Shown: positions 7,942 through 18,852, numbered from the stretch's first letter. The stretch: DNA of 64,000 nt from Pseudanabaena galeata CCNP1313 (GCF_029910235.1 NZ_CP112874.1:3977001-4041000), one strand, 5' to 3'. Notes: generated from the sequence alone by a model not told the origin. Program-made: numbers and translations.

Positions 7942-9456
7942 CTATACAAGTCCTAATGATGAGGCAACCAAATGTCCACAGGCAAAGCCTGAAAATGCTA
8001 CTGCATTTAAACCTTGTCCAGGGAAAGTGCTATCACCCACACAATATAAATCAGGAATAGAAGTTCGATTAAAAGGCATTCCTAAAAGTCCCCAAGGTTT
8101 ACCCGCAGGGATTGGTCCATAGGTTCCATCGGCGCGACCGAGGAAACGGCGATGGCTTCGGGGTGTGCCGACTTCTTGATAGTCCATACACTCTTCTAGT
8201 TTCGGGAAAATCACTAACAGGCGATCGCATAATTTCCTTGCCGCCTCATTCTTCTTCTCTTCATATTCCGAAGCAGATAAACTTTCCCATTCACTCATCC
8301 AACTAGGCGTAAAGGTATGCACAATGTGATGCCCATTTGGTGCAAGGGAGCGATCGAGTAGCGTAGGAATCGAGACAAAAATTGTGCCTTGTTCCTTTTG
8401 CATATCTTTCCAATCTTCGAGCAAGATATGGTGACAAGCTGCATCATCAGGGATTGCGGAAGCTTCCACACCGAGATGTAAACTCAAGAAACTAGGGGAC
8501 TTTTGATAGCGTGATTGCCATCCTTTTTCGCCACTGGGCAAAGGTTCATCCTTGAGCAAGTTCCCAAAGGTATCCCAGCGTGTCGCATTGGAAACTACTT
8601 TCTTAGCATAGAGAATTTCGCCATTCGCCAGCTTTACCCCGATCGCACCTTTGCCAGATTTTGCTTTGGGAATAATCTGGGTAACCCTTTCCCCATAGCG
8701 AATCTCACCGCCCGCTTTGTCCAAACCTTCTGCCAATTTTTCGGCAATCTTGCCCACGCCACCAACGGGATAGTTAATGCCACCATAATGGCGATCGCTA
8801 AAAACCATTCCTGCATTAATCGCTGGTGTGCGATCGGCAGGAACCACTGACCAGCAGTAGCATTCCATATCAATGAATTGCAATAACTCAGGATCGCGAA
8901 TATATTTCTTGGCGATATCCCCTGCATTTTGGGGCAAGTAAGCAGCTAATCCTAAACAAGCCAAAGGATTCTGGAAAAATACGCGCATTAAGTAGCGCCA
9001 TTCTTCGAGGGACAGCAACTCGATCGCATTTAAGCAATTAAAAATCTGCCAACATTCATCGTAAAACTTGCGAATTCCTTCGCGCTCATGGGGAAAGCGA
9101 TCGCCTAATTCCTTAATAAACTGTTCATAATCGCGATGCACCTCGATTTCGAGATTATTTGGCAAATGGTAATGGATCTGCACGGGATCGGGAATCGTCT
9201 CCATTTTCATATTCACCGCCGCTAGCGCACGGGTGAGGAGATTGGTCGTACCGCGATCGCCAAAACCAAAGATCATCGATGCGCCCACATCAAAGCGATA
9301 GCCATTGCGCTCAAAGTAGCCGCCACTCCCCCCCGCAATCAAGTAGCGCTCAAGGACAATTACGCTTGCCCCCTTCGCCGCCAATTGCGTTGCGGTGACT
9401 AAGCCGCCAATTCCTGAGCCAATTACAATTACATCCGCATCGAGTGTTAGCGCCAT
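7942..9456 (-). CDS. crtH: Carotenoid (prolycopene) isomerase CrtH
   Basis: The 504-residue FAD protein has the dinucleotide-binding motif [21 protein letters not shown] at the N-terminus, followed by the acidic end ERYLIAGG. The C-terminal [21 protein letters not shown] is typical of the phytoene-desaturase/CRTISO family. CrtH converts poly-cis lycopene to the all-trans form in cyanobacteria. The length matches the family. ATG 9456 is preferred over GTG 9459. It is convergent with the ATPase/TOPRIM pair and divergent from prlF. Confidence 0.92.
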   Translation of the reverse strand: MALTLDADVIVIGSGIGGLVTATQLAAKGASVIVLERYLIAGGSGGYFERNGYRFDVGASMIFGFGDRGTTNLLTRALAAVNMKMETIPDPVQIHYHLPNNLEIEVHRDYEQFIKELGDRFPHEREGIRKFYDECWQIFNCLNAIELLSLEEWRYLMRVFFQNPLACLGLAAYLPQNAGDIAKKYIRDPELLQFIDMECYCWSVVPADRTPAINAGMVFSDRHYGGINYPVGGVGKIAEKLAEGLDKAGGEIRYGERVTQIIPKAKSGKGAIGVKLANGEILYAKKVVSNATRWDTFGNLLKDEPLPSGEKGWQSRYQKSPSFLSLHLGVEASAIPDDAACHHILLEDWKDMQKEQGTIFVSIPTLLDRSLAPNGHHIVHTFTPSWMSEWESLSASEYEEKKNEAARKLCDRLLVIFPKLEECMDYQEVGTPRSHRRFLGRADGTYGPIPAGKPWGLLGMPFNRTSIPDLYCVGDSTFPGQGLNAVAFSGFACGHLVASSLGLV

Positions 9457-9520
9457 CACATTTCTTAATCAAAACCTATCTTCAACTATATATTGCTTTG
9501 CCCTTCAAATGGACATTTGA

Positions 9521-9549
9521 TTGACAGGACAATGCAAATGCATTACTTT
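9521..9549 (+). promoter_or_regulatory. Putative promoter and operator of prlF-yhaV
   Basis: TTGACA (9521-9526) is separated by 17 bp from TACTTT (9544-9549). The spacer carries the inverted repeat AATGC-AAAT-GCATT (9531-9544). A second palindrome, CAAATG-GA-CATTTG, lies just upstream at 9506-9519. AbrB-fold antitoxins usually repress their own promoter, so these dyads are plausible PrlF sites; this is inference. Confidence 0.5.
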
Positions 9550-9578
9550 TGGTAGAGCATTAACTGTCAAAAATCCCT

Positions 9579-9911
9579 ATGACTGTAATACTAGCTCCAT
9601 GTTCAGAATCTACCCTTACCGATCGCTACCAGACCACCATTCCTGATCCGATTCGTAAAGCGTTGGGATTAAATAAAAGGGATAAAATCTGTTACACGAT
9701 TGAGTCGGATGGTCGCGTTGTGATTTCGCGTGCTGACCAAACCGATAGCGATCCCATCATTGGACAATTCCTGAATTTTCTTGCTCAAGATATCGAAAAA
9801 AATCCTCAACATGTAAAAGTTTTAAGCACCGCTCTAGTAAGTCGTGTTCAGGCTTTAGTGGCTGATATAGAGATAGATCTGGATGCGACCCTTACGGATG
9901 AGGATGAATAG
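9579..9911 (+). CDS. prlF: PrlF-type antitoxin (AbrB/SpoVT fold)
   Basis: The 110-residue protein has an N-terminal swapped-hairpin AbrB-like domain: ESTLTDRYQTTIPDPIRKALGL, then DKICYTIESDGRVVISR. An acidic C-terminus (IEIDLDATLTDEDE) probably contacts the toxin. It stands directly before a YhaV-like gene with a two-base gap, the normal order of the PrlF-YhaV type II system. The antitoxin is expected to neutralise the RNase and repress the operon. Confidence 0.88.
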   Translation: MTVILAPCSESTLTDRYQTTIPDPIRKALGLNKRDKICYTIESDGRVVISRADQTDSDPIIGQFLNFLAQDIEKNPQHVKVLSTALVSRVQALVADIEIDLDATLTDEDE

Positions 9912-9913
9912 AT

Positions 9914-10423
9914 TTGTCTACCAATCAGCCGTTAGTAATCAATGGATGGAACATATTTGCCCATCCTCTTTTTCTAGATCAGTTGGAAGAACTTCTAAAA
10001 CAAGTTGAAGGATTACGCCAGAAGTATCCCCATGATTACAAACAGAAAAATGCCACAAAGCGTCTTGCTGCGATCGCTAAATTAGCATTTGATGTCATTC
10101 CTCAAGATCCCACCCGTAGCGAATATCGCCAAGGTGCGACGCTTGGTAGCGAGTATAAGCATTGGTTTCGAGCAAAATTTTTTCAGCAATACCGATTATT
10201 TTTTCGATATCATCTGGAGAGCAAAATTATTATTTTTGCTTGGGTAAATGATGAGGGTTCTAAGCGAGCCTATGAAAGCAATACAGATGCCTATCGAGTT
10301 TTTAAAAAGATGCTCGAAAATGGTCACCCTCCAAGCGATTGGAATGATCTACTCACAGAATCAAAAGGTGAAACTAAGCGTCTAGTAAACGCAGTCAATC
10401 GACAAGAAATGAAAGCTTTCTAA
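9914..10423 (+). CDS. yhaV: YhaV-type ribonuclease toxin
   Basis: The 169-residue protein shows the YhaV signature: NGWNIFAHPLFLDQLEEL at the N-terminus, then GATLGSEYKHWFRAKFFQQYRLFFR and IIFAWVNDEGSKRAYES. YhaV is a RelE-superfamily endoribonuclease. It starts at a TTG two bases after the prlF stop, so translation is probably coupled. The length is close to usual and no disabling change is visible, so the pair looks intact. Confidence 0.9.
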   Translation: MSTNQPLVINGWNIFAHPLFLDQLEELLKQVEGLRQKYPHDYKQKNATKRLAAIAKLAFDVIPQDPTRSEYRQGATLGSEYKHWFRAKFFQQYRLFFRYHLESKIIIFAWVNDEGSKRAYESNTDAYRVFKKMLENGHPPSDWNDLLTESKGETKRLVNAVNRQEMKAF

Positions 10424-10506
10424 TTTGATATGGGTTTTACAAACGCTACTAACTAGCCCTTTGTCTGCTAATCTGAGAATTGGTATCTACTATACAAAAT
10501 TGCATC

Positions 10507-11472
10507 ATGGCCGATCGCCAAATCCTGCTTGACTTTGAAAAGCCCATCGTTGAACTAGAAAACCGTATCGCCCAAATCCGCGAACTCGCGAATGATAACG
10601 ATGTGGATATGGTTGGTCAGATCCAGCTTTTAGAGCAGCGTGCTGAGCTTTTACGGCGAGAGATTTTTTCGGGATTAGGCGCGATGCAACGGATGCAGAT
10701 CGCAAGGCATCCCCGCCGTCCTAGTACCCTTGACTATGTGCAAGCCATTACCGATGAGTGGATGGAGCTACATGGCGATCGCAGAGGCAATGATGACCCT
10801 GCATTAGTAGGTGGTATCGCGAGAATCAATGATCGGCCTGTGGTAATTTTGGGGCATCAAAAGGGGCGAGACACTAAGGACAACATGACCCGCAATTTTG
10901 GCATGGCTTCCCCAGGGGGATATCGCAAAGCGTCAAGATTGATGGATCATGCAAATCGCTTTAAATTGCCAATTATTACCTTGATTGATACCCCTGGGGC
11001 ATATCCAGGAGTATCGGCAGAGGAGCAGGGACAAGGCGAGGCGATCGCCGCAAATTTACGACAAATGTTTGGCTTGACTGTACCAATTATCTGTACCGTC
11101 ATTGGTGAAGGCGGATCGGGTGGAGCCTTGGGGATTGGCATTGGCGATCACATCATGATGTTTGAAAATTCGGTCTATACGGTGGCGACTCCTGAGGCTT
11201 GTGCGGCGATTTTGTGGCGCGACTCGGCAAAGGCTGGCAAGGCGGCGGAAGCCTTAAAAATCACGGCTCCTGACTTGAAGCGTTTGGGTATTGTTGATTA
11301 TGTAATTGATGAGCCTCTGGGTGGGGCGCATCGTTTCCCATTACAAGCGGCGGAAAATCTGAAAGCTGCGATCGTGGAGAATCTCGATCGCTTAAGTCAA
11401 TTACCTGTGGAAGATTTGCAAGAAATGCGTTATCAAAAATTCCGTAAGATGGGCGTATTTCTCGAATCATAA
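10507..11472 (+). CDS. accA: Acetyl-CoA carboxylase carboxyltransferase subunit alpha
   Basis: The 321-residue product (from ATG 10507, [18 protein letters not shown]) is the alpha half of the carboxyltransferase that makes malonyl-CoA for fatty acid synthesis. The crotonase-like core shows [52 protein letters not shown] and the [17 protein letters not shown] segment. The frame extends nine codons upstream to a weaker start. The beta subunit is not nearby, as usual in cyanobacteria. Confidence 0.97.
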   Translation: MADRQILLDFEKPIVELENRIAQIRELANDNDVDMVGQIQLLEQRAELLRREIFSGLGAMQRMQIARHPRRPSTLDYVQAITDEWMELHGDRRGNDDPALVGGIARINDRPVVILGHQKGRDTKDNMTRNFGMASPGGYRKASRLMDHANRFKLPIITLIDTPGAYPGVSAEEQGQGEAIAANLRQMFGLTVPIICTVIGEGGSGGALGIGIGDHIMMFENSVYTVATPEACAAILWRDSAKAGKAAEALKITAPDLKRLGIVDYVIDEPLGGAHRFPLQAAENLKAAIVENLDRLSQLPVEDLQEMRYQKFRKMGVFLES

Positions 11473-11549
11473 AGCTTGAGGCGATCGCACTAATCATCTC
11501 TCCAAAAGACGATCACCAATCTATCAGAGCGATCACAGCTTATGCCCAA

Positions 11550-11665
11550 TTAACGTCAGTTCGACGAAAGCGAAAAATGGTAAGAATTGCTAAGCGATTC
11601 TTACCATTTTTTGCCATTTGCGGCGTGCGAAGCACGCCGCAAATGGCTATATCGAACTCACGTTA
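11550..11665. repeat. Family B inverted-end repeat, copy 1
   Basis: The element of 116 bp has ends TTAACGTCAGTTCGA / TCGAACTCACGTTA around two hairpins. One is GGTAAGAAT..ATTCTTACC with a GCTAAGCG centre. The other is GCCATTTGCGGCGTGC-GAA-GCAC and its complement. A nearly identical copy sits at 55111-55226 and a minimal version at 46623-46659. It follows accA and may also end that transcript. Confidence 0.85.
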
Positions 11666-11732
11666 TTTTTAGACTGGGAAGGGCGTAGGAAGAAAATCTG
11701 TTTGATTGTTATGACGCAACTGCCCCAAATTT

Positions 11733-12371
11733 TTAAGTGCCTGAAAGCGATCGCAAGTCAGCATCCATAAAACTGCGATCGCCTAAAATCTTGAGCATTG
11801 GGCCAAGTGCGCCAAACTGAACTACGCTCAGCGATGCGGCTGGAACATCAATGCGATCGCGATATCTACCCATATCGATTCCCAATAAACCACAGAGAAT
11901 GACGCGAATTGTTGCCTTGTGCGAAACGACTAATACATTACCCGATGGATACATTTCTTGAATTTCGGCAACTACAAATGAAGCTCGACTGGCAAGTTGT
12001 ACTGCCGTTTCACCGCCCGTGGGTGGATTCCATGCAGGTTCCGTCAACCAACGGAGATAATCATCGCTATAATTCTCTTTGACAAAATCATTGGTTAGTC
12101 CTTCCCATTTGCCATAACGTAATTCTTTTAAGCCATCTCGAAATTGCATTTCCATGCCGATCGCTTTGCATAATGGTGTGGCTGTGGCGATCGTGCGTCT
12201 CATGGGACTGACAAATACGGCATCCCATGCGATCGCTTTATAAGCATCGCCAAAGGCTACTGCCATTTTTTCACCATTCTCAGTTAACTCAGGATCAAGC
12301 TCTCCACAATAGCCGCCAGTACGACTATAGGCAGTTTCTCCATGACGAAGCAGGTATAGTTTTAAGCTCAT
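11733..12371 (-). CDS. Histidine phosphatase family protein (phosphoglycerate-mutase-like)
   Basis: The 212-residue protein begins KLYLLRHGETAYSRTGGYCG, with the catalytic RHG motif. It later has FVSPMRRTIATA, ELRYGKWEGLT and LVVSHKATIRVIL, the conserved second histidine. This is the branch of small cofactor-independent-looking phosphatases often annotated as phosphoglycerate mutase or alpha-ribazole phosphatase; the substrate cannot be told. It is co-directional with the phosphoketolase gene upstream and may be co-transcribed across a 56-bp gap. Confidence 0.85.
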   Translation of the reverse strand: MSLKLYLLRHGETAYSRTGGYCGELDPELTENGEKMAVAFGDAYKAIAWDAVFVSPMRRTIATATPLCKAIGMEMQFRDGLKELRYGKWEGLTNDFVKENYSDDYLRWLTEPAWNPPTGGETAVQLASRASFVVAEIQEMYPSGNVLVVSHKATIRVILCGLLGIDMGRYRDRIDVPAASLSVVQFGALGPMLKILGDRSFMDADLRSLSGT

Positions 12372-12427
12372 AATTCCTTATTGATTTGCTCCCCTCTCCC
12401 ATTGGGAGAGGGGCTGGGGGTGAGGGC

Positions 12428-14878
12428 TTAATGGGGATAACGCCAGTTCACGATTTCAGGCATATCGATACCATGCTCGTAAGCATATCGACGACAATCA
12501 ATTTGTTGATTGAGCAAAGCTTCCTTCGCATGAGCGCCGATATTTTTGAGCTTCGGTACACGATCAATTACATCGATCGCCAGACTAAAACGATCAACTT
12601 GGTTATTGATGGCAAGTTCCAAAGGCGTATTGATATTCCCCTTCTCCTTGTAACCGCGCACATGCAGATTTTTGTGATTGGTGCGGCGATAGGCGAGACG
12701 GTGAATCAACCAAGGATAACCGTGGAAGTTGAAAATAATTGGCTTATCAGTGGTGAAGAGCGAATCAAAATCGCGATCGCTTAAACCGTGAGGATGTTCA
12801 GTATCAGGCTGTAGCTTGAACAAATCCACAACATTGATAAAACGGATCTTCAACTCTGGGAAATGCTCCCATAACAAGATTGTGGCGGCTAAAGCCTCTT
12901 GAGTTAGAATATCCCCACAACCTACCATCACCACATCAGGTTCGACACCTTGATCATTACTTGCCCAGTCCCAAATGCCTAAACCTTTGGTGCAGTGCTT
13001 CACCGCATCTTCCATATTCAGGAATTGCAAATGTGATTGCTTATCGCAAACGATCACATTTACATAGTCAGTACTACGCAAACAATGATCGGAAACCGAT
13101 AGCAACGTATTCACATCGGGTGGTAAATAGATGCGTGTTACTTCTGCACTCTTGTTCACTACCACATCCAAGAATCCGGGATCTTGATGGGTAAAGCCGT
13201 TGTGGTCTTGTCGCCATACTGTTGATGTAATCAAGAGATTAAGCGAAGCGATCGGCGATCGCCAAGGAATCTCTCTACTGATTTCCAACCACTTGCAATG
13301 CTGGTTGATCATCGAGTCGATCACATGCACAAAGGATTCATAGGTCGAGAAAAATCCATGTCTTCCAGTTAGTAAATAGCCCTCTAGCCAACCTTCTAAG
13401 GTATGCTCACTGAGGATTTCCATCACGCGACCATCGGTAGCTAGTTCACCACCATCAGCATCTTCAGGTAGATATTCAGCAATCCAGAACTTCTTACTGA
13501 CTTCATAAATCGCTTGCAGTTTATTAGATGTGTTTTCATCGGGACCAAAGACACGGAAATTGTCCATGTTTTGAAGCATCACATCGCGCAGGAAAACACC
13601 CAAAGGCTTGGTATTTTCGGCTTCACTTGTGCCAGCCTTGTCGATTTTTACGCCATAACTGCGAAAATCGGGCATTCTCAAACCACGACGAACTAAACCA
13701 CCATTAGCGATCGGGTTCGCGCTCATACGGCGATCGCCTGTGGGAGCAAGATCCTTCAATTCAGGAATCAACTTGCCTGATGCATCAAACAATTCATCAG
13801 GCTTGTAGCTCTGCATCCAATCCGATAGCATTTTTAAATGTTCGGGATTATTATGCATTCCCGACAGTGGTACTTGGTGCGCTCGCCAAAAACCTTCGAC
13901 TTTATGCCCGTCTACTTCCGCAGGACCAGTCCAGCCTTTAGGAGTTCGCAATACGATCATTGGGAACTTGGCGCGTTTAGGAATACCCGTACTGCGAGAT
14001 TCTTGTTGAATAGACTTAATTTCGTTAATGCAGTGTTCTAGGGTGGCAGCGATCGCCTGATGCATCGACTCAGGGTCAGAACCTTCCACAAAATAGGGTT
14101 GATAGCCATAGCCAATAAAGAGGCTTTCTAGCTCTTCGTGGCTGATGCGCGATAGGACTGTGGGGTTATTAATCTTATAGCCATTCAAATGTAGAATTGG
14201 CAATACCGCACCATCACGGATCGGATTAATGAACTTGTTGGAATGCCAAGCAGTGGCGAGGGGGCCAGTTTCCGATTCACCATCACCAACCATCACTACC
14301 GAGATTAAATCGGGATTGTCAAATACAGTTCCATAGGCGTGGGAAACGCTGTAGCCAAGTTCTCCGCCCTCATGTATTGAGCCTGGAGTTTCAGGTGTAC
14401 AGTGGCTACCAATCCCACCAGGAAAAGAAAATTGCTTAAAGAAAAGCTTCATTCCTTCTGCATCTTCACTGATGTCGTGATAAAACTCGGAATAGGTTCC
14501 TTCTAGATATACAGGACCTAAAATCCCTGGTGCGCCATGTCCAGGTCCTGCCAAAAAGATGGCATTCAAATCGTATTTCTTAATCAGGCGATTCAAATGT
14601 GTATAGACAAAACTCATGCCAGGACTCGATCCCCAATGTCCGAGCAAGCGATTTTTGATATGATCTGGCTTCAAAGGTTCGCGCAAAAGTGGATTTTCGC
14701 GTAGATAGATCATCCCGATCGCGAGATAATTACAAGCCCGCCAGTAGGCATCGGTTTTCCGCAGTTCTTCGGCACTGAGAGGGTTTCCTGCAACAGTGGA
14801 GCGTGCAGTGCCATAGCAACTGATTGATGTGCTGCTAGAGAAGTCCGTGTCAGCCATTTTGAGAGGAGTTGATACCAT
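12428..14878 (-). CDS. xfp: Xylulose-5-phosphate/fructose-6-phosphate phosphoketolase
   Basis: The 816-residue TPP enzyme splits xylulose 5-phosphate (and often fructose 6-phosphate) to acetyl phosphate plus an aldose phosphate. Recognisable parts are [51 protein letters not shown] and the TPP-binding [19 protein letters not shown]. The family's conserved [13 protein letters not shown] is also present. The length matches the family. ATG 14878 gives [16 protein letters not shown] 14857 is an alternative. No acetate kinase gene is adjacent. Confidence 0.96.
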   Translation of the reverse strand: MVSTPLKMADTDFSSSTSISCYGTARSTVAGNPLSAEELRKTDAYWRACNYLAIGMIYLRENPLLREPLKPDHIKNRLLGHWGSSPGMSFVYTHLNRLIKKYDLNAIFLAGPGHGAPGILGPVYLEGTYSEFYHDISEDAEGMKLFFKQFSFPGGIGSHCTPETPGSIHEGGELGYSVSHAYGTVFDNPDLISVVMVGDGESETGPLATAWHSNKFINPIRDGAVLPILHLNGYKINNPTVLSRISHEELESLFIGYGYQPYFVEGSDPESMHQAIAATLEHCINEIKSIQQESRSTGIPKRAKFPMIVLRTPKGWTGPAEVDGHKVEGFWRAHQVPLSGMHNNPEHLKMLSDWMQSYKPDELFDASGKLIPELKDLAPTGDRRMSANPIANGGLVRRGLRMPDFRSYGVKIDKAGTSEAENTKPLGVFLRDVMLQNMDNFRVFGPDENTSNKLQAIYEVSKKFWIAEYLPEDADGGELATDGRVMEILSEHTLEGWLEGYLLTGRHGFFSTYESFVHVIDSMINQHCKWLEISREIPWRSPIASLNLLITSTVWRQDHNGFTHQDPGFLDVVVNKSAEVTRIYLPPDVNTLLSVSDHCLRSTDYVNVIVCDKQSHLQFLNMEDAVKHCTKGLGIWDWASNDQGVEPDVVMVGCGDILTQEALAATILLWEHFPELKIRFINVVDLFKLQPDTEHPHGLSDRDFDSLFTTDKPIIFNFHGYPWLIHRLAYRRTNHKNLHVRGYKEKGNINTPLELAINNQVDRFSLAIDVIDRVPKLKNIGAHAKEALLNQQIDCRRYAYEHGIDMPEIVNWRYPH

Positions 14879-15431
14879 AAAATTACGATTTGTTCCTGTC
14901 GTTAATTAGTTTTATAACTTCTGACTTCACAACTCTACATGAGATTGCAAGAATTCGGAGTGATGTGTATGTCTCTTTTAGCTTAGCTAATTAGGATCGC
15001 TTATCCCTATATCTGGTTTAGATTTGCGGGTGGGGATCGCTTATACTTCTATATAAGGTTTCATAAAAAGAGAAGACAGAGCGAAGCTTTGACTTCTCTT
15101 TTATTTGTATTTTTAATTTTGAACAATTTGCGCTGAAAGCTCCAAAATCAGTTTTTATAATCAGAATTACGGCTCAAATTCAAAATTTATTGTCAAAAAA
15201 AGTTAACATTAACTTAATAATTCTAGAAATCTTAACCAAGTTATTTTTCCATAGCTTGTAACAAGAAATCATACTAATTCATGAAAATATTAGCATATTC
15301 TCGTGAATTAAAGGCGGGTTAAACAAGATTTTTAAAGATGAAATGGCTTAGCTACTTTATCTTTTGGTATAACTTTAAACTTCGCTAAAAACTAGAATCT
15401 TAGTAAATCAAACCCTTTGAACTCAAACGTC
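14879..15431. other. Gene-free region between xfp and sat
   Basis: No credible coding frame or RNA gene was seen in these 553 bp. It holds an imperfect direct repeat of GGATCGCTTAT...GGTTT (14994 and 15034, period 40), a hairpin at 15065-15104 (AAAAGAGAAG../..CTTCTCTTTT) with a T-rich 3' side, and a decayed family A-like fragment near 15128-15172. The remainder is AT-rich and must hold the divergent xfp and sat promoters, which I could not place with confidence. Confidence 0.6.
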
Positions 15432-16634
15432 ATGGCTCGACAACTCAAAAACATTGCACCGCATGGTGGTCAACTGATCAACCGCATGGCTACAGAAGCC
15501 CAAAAAGAAGTTTTTTATAGCAAAGCTGACCACTTGCCGATTGTGCAATTGACTGAGCGATCGCTCTCCGATCTTGAGCTAATAGCGATCGGTGGATTTA
15601 GCCCCCTAACTGGTTTTTTAGGCAAAGCTGACTATGAGTCCGTAGTTTTAAATATGCGTCTCGCCAATGGCTTGCCTTGGTCAATTCCAATCACATTACC
15701 TGTCACTTCTGAAGTTGCTGACACCTTAAGCGTTGGTAGCCTTGTCCGTCTGAATGACCCCAATGGCGTATTCATCGGTGTATTAGAACTAAGCGAAAAA
15801 TATAAATACGACAAACTTAAAGAAGCTATCCATGTCTATCGCACCAACGAAGATCGTCACCCAGGGGTCAAGGTAGTCTATGCCCAAGGTGATGTGTATC
15901 TGGCTGGTGATGTCTGGTTATTAGAACGTCGCCCGCATCCTCTATTTCCCACTTACCAGATCGATCCTGTAGATTCTCGCGAATTATTTATCGAAAAAGG
16001 TTGGCGCACCATTGTCGGTTTCCAAACTCGTAATCCGATCCATCGCGCCCATGAATATATCCAAAAATGTGCGCTCGAAATGGTCGATGGTCTATTCCTG
16101 CATCCTCTAGTCGGTGCAACTAAGAGTGATGACGTGCCTGCCGATGTGCGGATGCGTTGCTATGAAATTATGCTGGAGCATTACTTCCCATTAGATCGGG
16201 TAACTCTAGCGATTAATCCTGCGGCGATGCGCTATGCAGGCCCCCGCGAAGCGATTTTCCATGCTTTGATTCGCAAAAACTATGGTTGTACGCACTTCAT
16301 TGTGGGACGAGATCATGCAGGTGTCGGGGACTACTACGGAACCTATGACGCTCAACATATTTTCTATGAATTTGAAGATGGCGAACTAGGAATTATTCCT
16401 CTGATGTTTGAACATGCTTTCTATTGCAAACGCGCTCAAGGTATGGCAACCACGAAAACAAGTGCCAGTCTTCCCGAAGAGCGAGTCCATCTCTCTGGTA
16501 CAAAAGTCCGCGAAATGCTCCGTCGTGGCGAATGTCCTCCTCCTGAATTTTCCCGTCCTGAAGTAGCTGCCGAACTGGCGAAAGTGATGCACAAAATGGC
16601 GATCGAGGAAGCTTCTACAGGCTTTGAAATTTAA
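15432..16634 (+). CDS. sat: Sulfate adenylyltransferase (ATP sulfurylase)
   Basis: The 400-residue homooligomeric ATP sulfurylase makes adenosine phosphosulfate from ATP and sulfate in sulfur assimilation. The active-site segment [14 protein letters not shown] and the [17 protein letters not shown] motif are present, along with the C-terminal [17 protein letters not shown] 15432 ([13 protein letters not shown]) is preferred over the TTG five codons upstream. A strong hairpin, GCCAAGAA..TTCTTGGC, follows at 16731-16752. The neighbouring genes are not sulfur genes. Confidence 0.96.
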   Translation: MARQLKNIAPHGGQLINRMATEAQKEVFYSKADHLPIVQLTERSLSDLELIAIGGFSPLTGFLGKADYESVVLNMRLANGLPWSIPITLPVTSEVADTLSVGSLVRLNDPNGVFIGVLELSEKYKYDKLKEAIHVYRTNEDRHPGVKVVYAQGDVYLAGDVWLLERRPHPLFPTYQIDPVDSRELFIEKGWRTIVGFQTRNPIHRAHEYIQKCALEMVDGLFLHPLVGATKSDDVPADVRMRCYEIMLEHYFPLDRVTLAINPAAMRYAGPREAIFHALIRKNYGCTHFIVGRDHAGVGDYYGTYDAQHIFYEFEDGELGIIPLMFEHAFYCKRAQGMATTKTSASLPEERVHLSGTKVREMLRRGECPPPEFSRPEVAAELAKVMHKMAIEEASTGFEI

Positions 16635-16730
16635 GCAGTATGTACTCAAGTGCGGGATAAAAGCTCAAACCTGTTTCAACGGGTTAATTGGCAGTATTCT
16701 TCAGTCCGCTAGAGCATACTTGAGGTTTTA

Positions 16731-16756
16731 GCCAAGAACTCTAGTTCTTGGCTTAT
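16731..16756 (+). terminator. Terminator-like hairpin after sat
   Basis: Palindrome GCCAAGAA-CTCTAG-TTCTTGGC is followed by a short T-rich run (TTATTT). It probably ends sat and lies only 15 bp before the next gene start. Confidence 0.6.
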
Positions 16757-16770
16757 TTGTGGAAATTATA

Positions 16771-17541
16771 ATGAGATCAAATGGAAAATTTATGAATCCA
16801 GAACTAGAAAAAGAAATAAGCAATTTACGAGCTTTAAACCTAACTCCAAAACAGATAGCGCGTAAGTTGGGTCTAAGACCATCTGAGGTTACGGCTATTA
16901 TTCAGAACCAAGCTAAACAGGTTGCGCTTGCACTAGATAAAAAAGGGGAACTAGCCCCAATCGCGAAGTGCTTAGCTAATAAAAATATGATTCAGGAACT
17001 GTTACAGCCAAAATCTAAAAATTGGTTTGGTCTCAAAAGCAAAGAGAAAGATCTGGACTTAGATTCTGGTTCTAGTGGTTTGGGGCTTGTTTTGGTAGCT
17101 CGATCTGTATCTAACCGATTTCGAGTTTGTTCTTATCTGGTCGATTACTGGTGCTTGGGTGTGAAAGATGCGATCGGTCCGCGACAGATGGATCGGTTCA
17201 AATATGAACAATTTCTTCACCATGCTTTCCAAATGTATCCTGAGGGATATGCAGAAATAACGCTACAGCAAGCTCAAGACATCGTTTTCGGATCGGTAGA
17301 ATATGCTGAAACACTTGGACTAAAGCCACATTCTGACTTTGTCGCAGCACGAGATCACCTTGGAGAGTGGAATGACAAAACCGCTCTTGAGTTCGGTCGT
17401 GATGGAAAGCCATTTTTTATGGCTGGCCCTTACGATAACGTGAATAAGATTATGCGTACCCTTACACAGACTGTGGGAGAAAATAACTTTAATTTTGTAA
17501 CTCCACTTGATGGCAATGGTTACGGCTCCCTTAATTGGTAA
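16771..17541 (+). CDS. Conserved protein of unknown function with N-terminal HTH-like segment
   Basis: The product has about 256 residues from ATG 16771 (ATG 16792 is also possible). Residues 10-40 (EISNLRALNLTPKQIARKLG, then RPSEVTAIIQN) look like a helix-turn-helix of the resolvase/sigma-70 region 4 kind. The rest includes GLVLVARSVSNRFRVCSYLVD, YWCLGVKDAIGP and VFGSVEYAETLGLKPHSDF, which I recognise only as a conserved uncharacterised family. The last part (KPFFMAGPYDNVNKIMRTL) has no motif I can name. It stands alone, convergent with the WecA-like gene. Confidence 0.75.
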   Translation: MRSNGKFMNPELEKEISNLRALNLTPKQIARKLGLRPSEVTAIIQNQAKQVALALDKKGELAPIAKCLANKNMIQELLQPKSKNWFGLKSKEKDLDLDSGSSGLGLVLVARSVSNRFRVCSYLVDYWCLGVKDAIGPRQMDRFKYEQFLHHAFQMYPEGYAEITLQQAQDIVFGSVEYAETLGLKPHSDFVAARDHLGEWNDKTALEFGRDGKPFFMAGPYDNVNKIMRTLTQTVGENNFNFVTPLDGNGYGSLNW

Positions 17542-17580
17542 AGCTTTTATTTGTAGTGGTTATGAAAGTAGTAGCTGTCA

Positions 17581-17620
17581 CATAAAAAAAGTCGGTGCAC
17601 TGCACTGACTTTTTTATGTG
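17581..17620. terminator. Bidirectional terminator
   Basis: Stem CATAAAAAAAGTCGGTGCA / TGCACTGACTTTTTTATG with a very short loop lies between convergent genes. It has T-tracts on both strands and a single mismatch in the stem. Confidence 0.88.
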
Positions 17621-18720
17621 CGATCGCTAATTGACTTTTGTTCTTTTTGCGATCGCAGTTCCTTAGCTTTAATCCTCTGCCAAACTTTAAAGCAAGCATA
17701 AGCCATTAATATCGTACTAATCGCTGCATAGGTTCCACCTGCAGGCATTCCTGAAACCGCCATCGCAATACTCCCAACCCAAAGGGTGAGGGCATAGATA
17801 AATAGAACGGTAAGCCGTTTAGAAACGCCTGCTTGGACTAAGCGATGGTGTAAATGCTGCTTACCAGCCGTCATCGGTGATTCACCCCGACCAATACGCT
17901 GCACAATCACAGCCGTCGCATCCACAATCGGCACAGCTAAAATCATATAAGGCATAATCAGAGCCACCGTCGCTACTGCCTTAACTAATCCGATGACGCT
18001 CACCCCAGCCAGCGTAAAACCTAAGAAATAAGCTCCACCATCGCCCATAAAGATTTCTGCTGAGCTTTTAGGCTTGAAGTTGTAGCGCAAGAAGCCTAAA
18101 CATCCTCCAGCGAGTGCCGCCGCAATCAGCGCCGCCGCAGGTTGCTTCATAAACAAACTAGTAATTAAAATTACAGCAGCAGCGATCGTGGTTACACCAG
18201 CCGCAAGCCCATCAAGTCCATCTAGCCAGTTGATTGCATTTGCCATCCCTGACAGCCATACCATCGTAATTGGCAAGCTGAACCACCCAAATTTAATAAT
18301 GCCGATAAATGGCACTGAGATAAAGTCTATTCTCACACCCACGCGCCATGCCGCAGCCGATACTGCTAACTGAGCTATTAAACGCGGTAATGGCGGTAAG
18401 TTAAACAGGTCATCAGCAAAACCAATCAGGAAAAAGGCTGCGCCACCGATAGTTACACCCCAAACTTCATATTCTCTGGTTTGCGGTAGAATTCCAAAAT
18501 ATCCACCTGCCCAAACTAGCAGCAAGGCGCTGACACTGCCCAGAAAAATTGCTACCCCACCAACACGCACAACTGGGGTTGTATGCATTTTACGGTGGTT
18601 AGGTTTGTCTACTAATCCTGCTTTAAGTCCCAAATGGCGAATAATTGGCGTACTAAGCCAGACCACGATCGCAGATACTGCAAAGGCGACCAAGTAAGGA
18701 ATGGCAGTTGGATGCAGCAT
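17614..18720 (-). CDS. Undecaprenyl-phosphate sugar-1-phosphate transferase (WecA/TagO/MraY family)
   Basis: The 368-residue polytopic membrane protein has about ten hydrophobic segments. Family motifs are present: VDKPNHRKMHTTPVVRVGG (loop 1), the catalytic FADD in LIGFADDLFNLPPL, NAINWLDGLDGLAAG, AEIFMGDGGAYFLGF and the GKQHLHHRL histidine motif. These place it with enzymes that transfer GlcNAc-1-P or a similar sugar phosphate to undecaprenyl phosphate, beginning polysaccharide or teichoic-type synthesis. The WecA/TagO branch is more likely than MraY because of the HHRL motif. No glycan cluster surrounds it. Confidence 0.88.
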   Translation of the reverse strand: MLHPTAIPYLVAFAVSAIVVWLSTPIIRHLGLKAGLVDKPNHRKMHTTPVVRVGGVAIFLGSVSALLLVWAGGYFGILPQTREYEVWGVTIGGAAFFLIGFADDLFNLPPLPRLIAQLAVSAAAWRVGVRIDFISVPFIGIIKFGWFSLPITMVWLSGMANAINWLDGLDGLAAGVTTIAAAVILITSLFMKQPAAALIAAALAGGCLGFLRYNFKPKSSAEIFMGDGGAYFLGFTLAGVSVIGLVKAVATVALIMPYMILAVPIVDATAVIVQRIGRGESPMTAGKQHLHHRLVQAGVSKRLTVLFIYALTLWVGSIAMAVSGMPAGGTYAAISTILMAYACFKVWQRIKAKELRSQKEQKSISDRT

Positions 18721-18852
18721 TACAAGAATAAAATTAAGTACTGGAGTTGGGCAAATTTATGCTTGCAAGCATAACACTGGATCGGCTAAACGCAACTATA
18801 TTAAAGCATTAAAGCCAAGTTTAAAGAGAGTGCTAGACACTCTCTTTAAACA

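Noticed and set aside
15290-15380. NtcA-type site (GTA-N8-TAC) before sat
   Set aside because: The best GTA..TAC candidates have wrong spacing (for example 11 bases).
14879-15431. Non-coding RNA or tRNA in the xfp-sat gap
   Set aside because: No cloverleaf, conserved RNA fold or strong promoter-terminator pair could be recognised.
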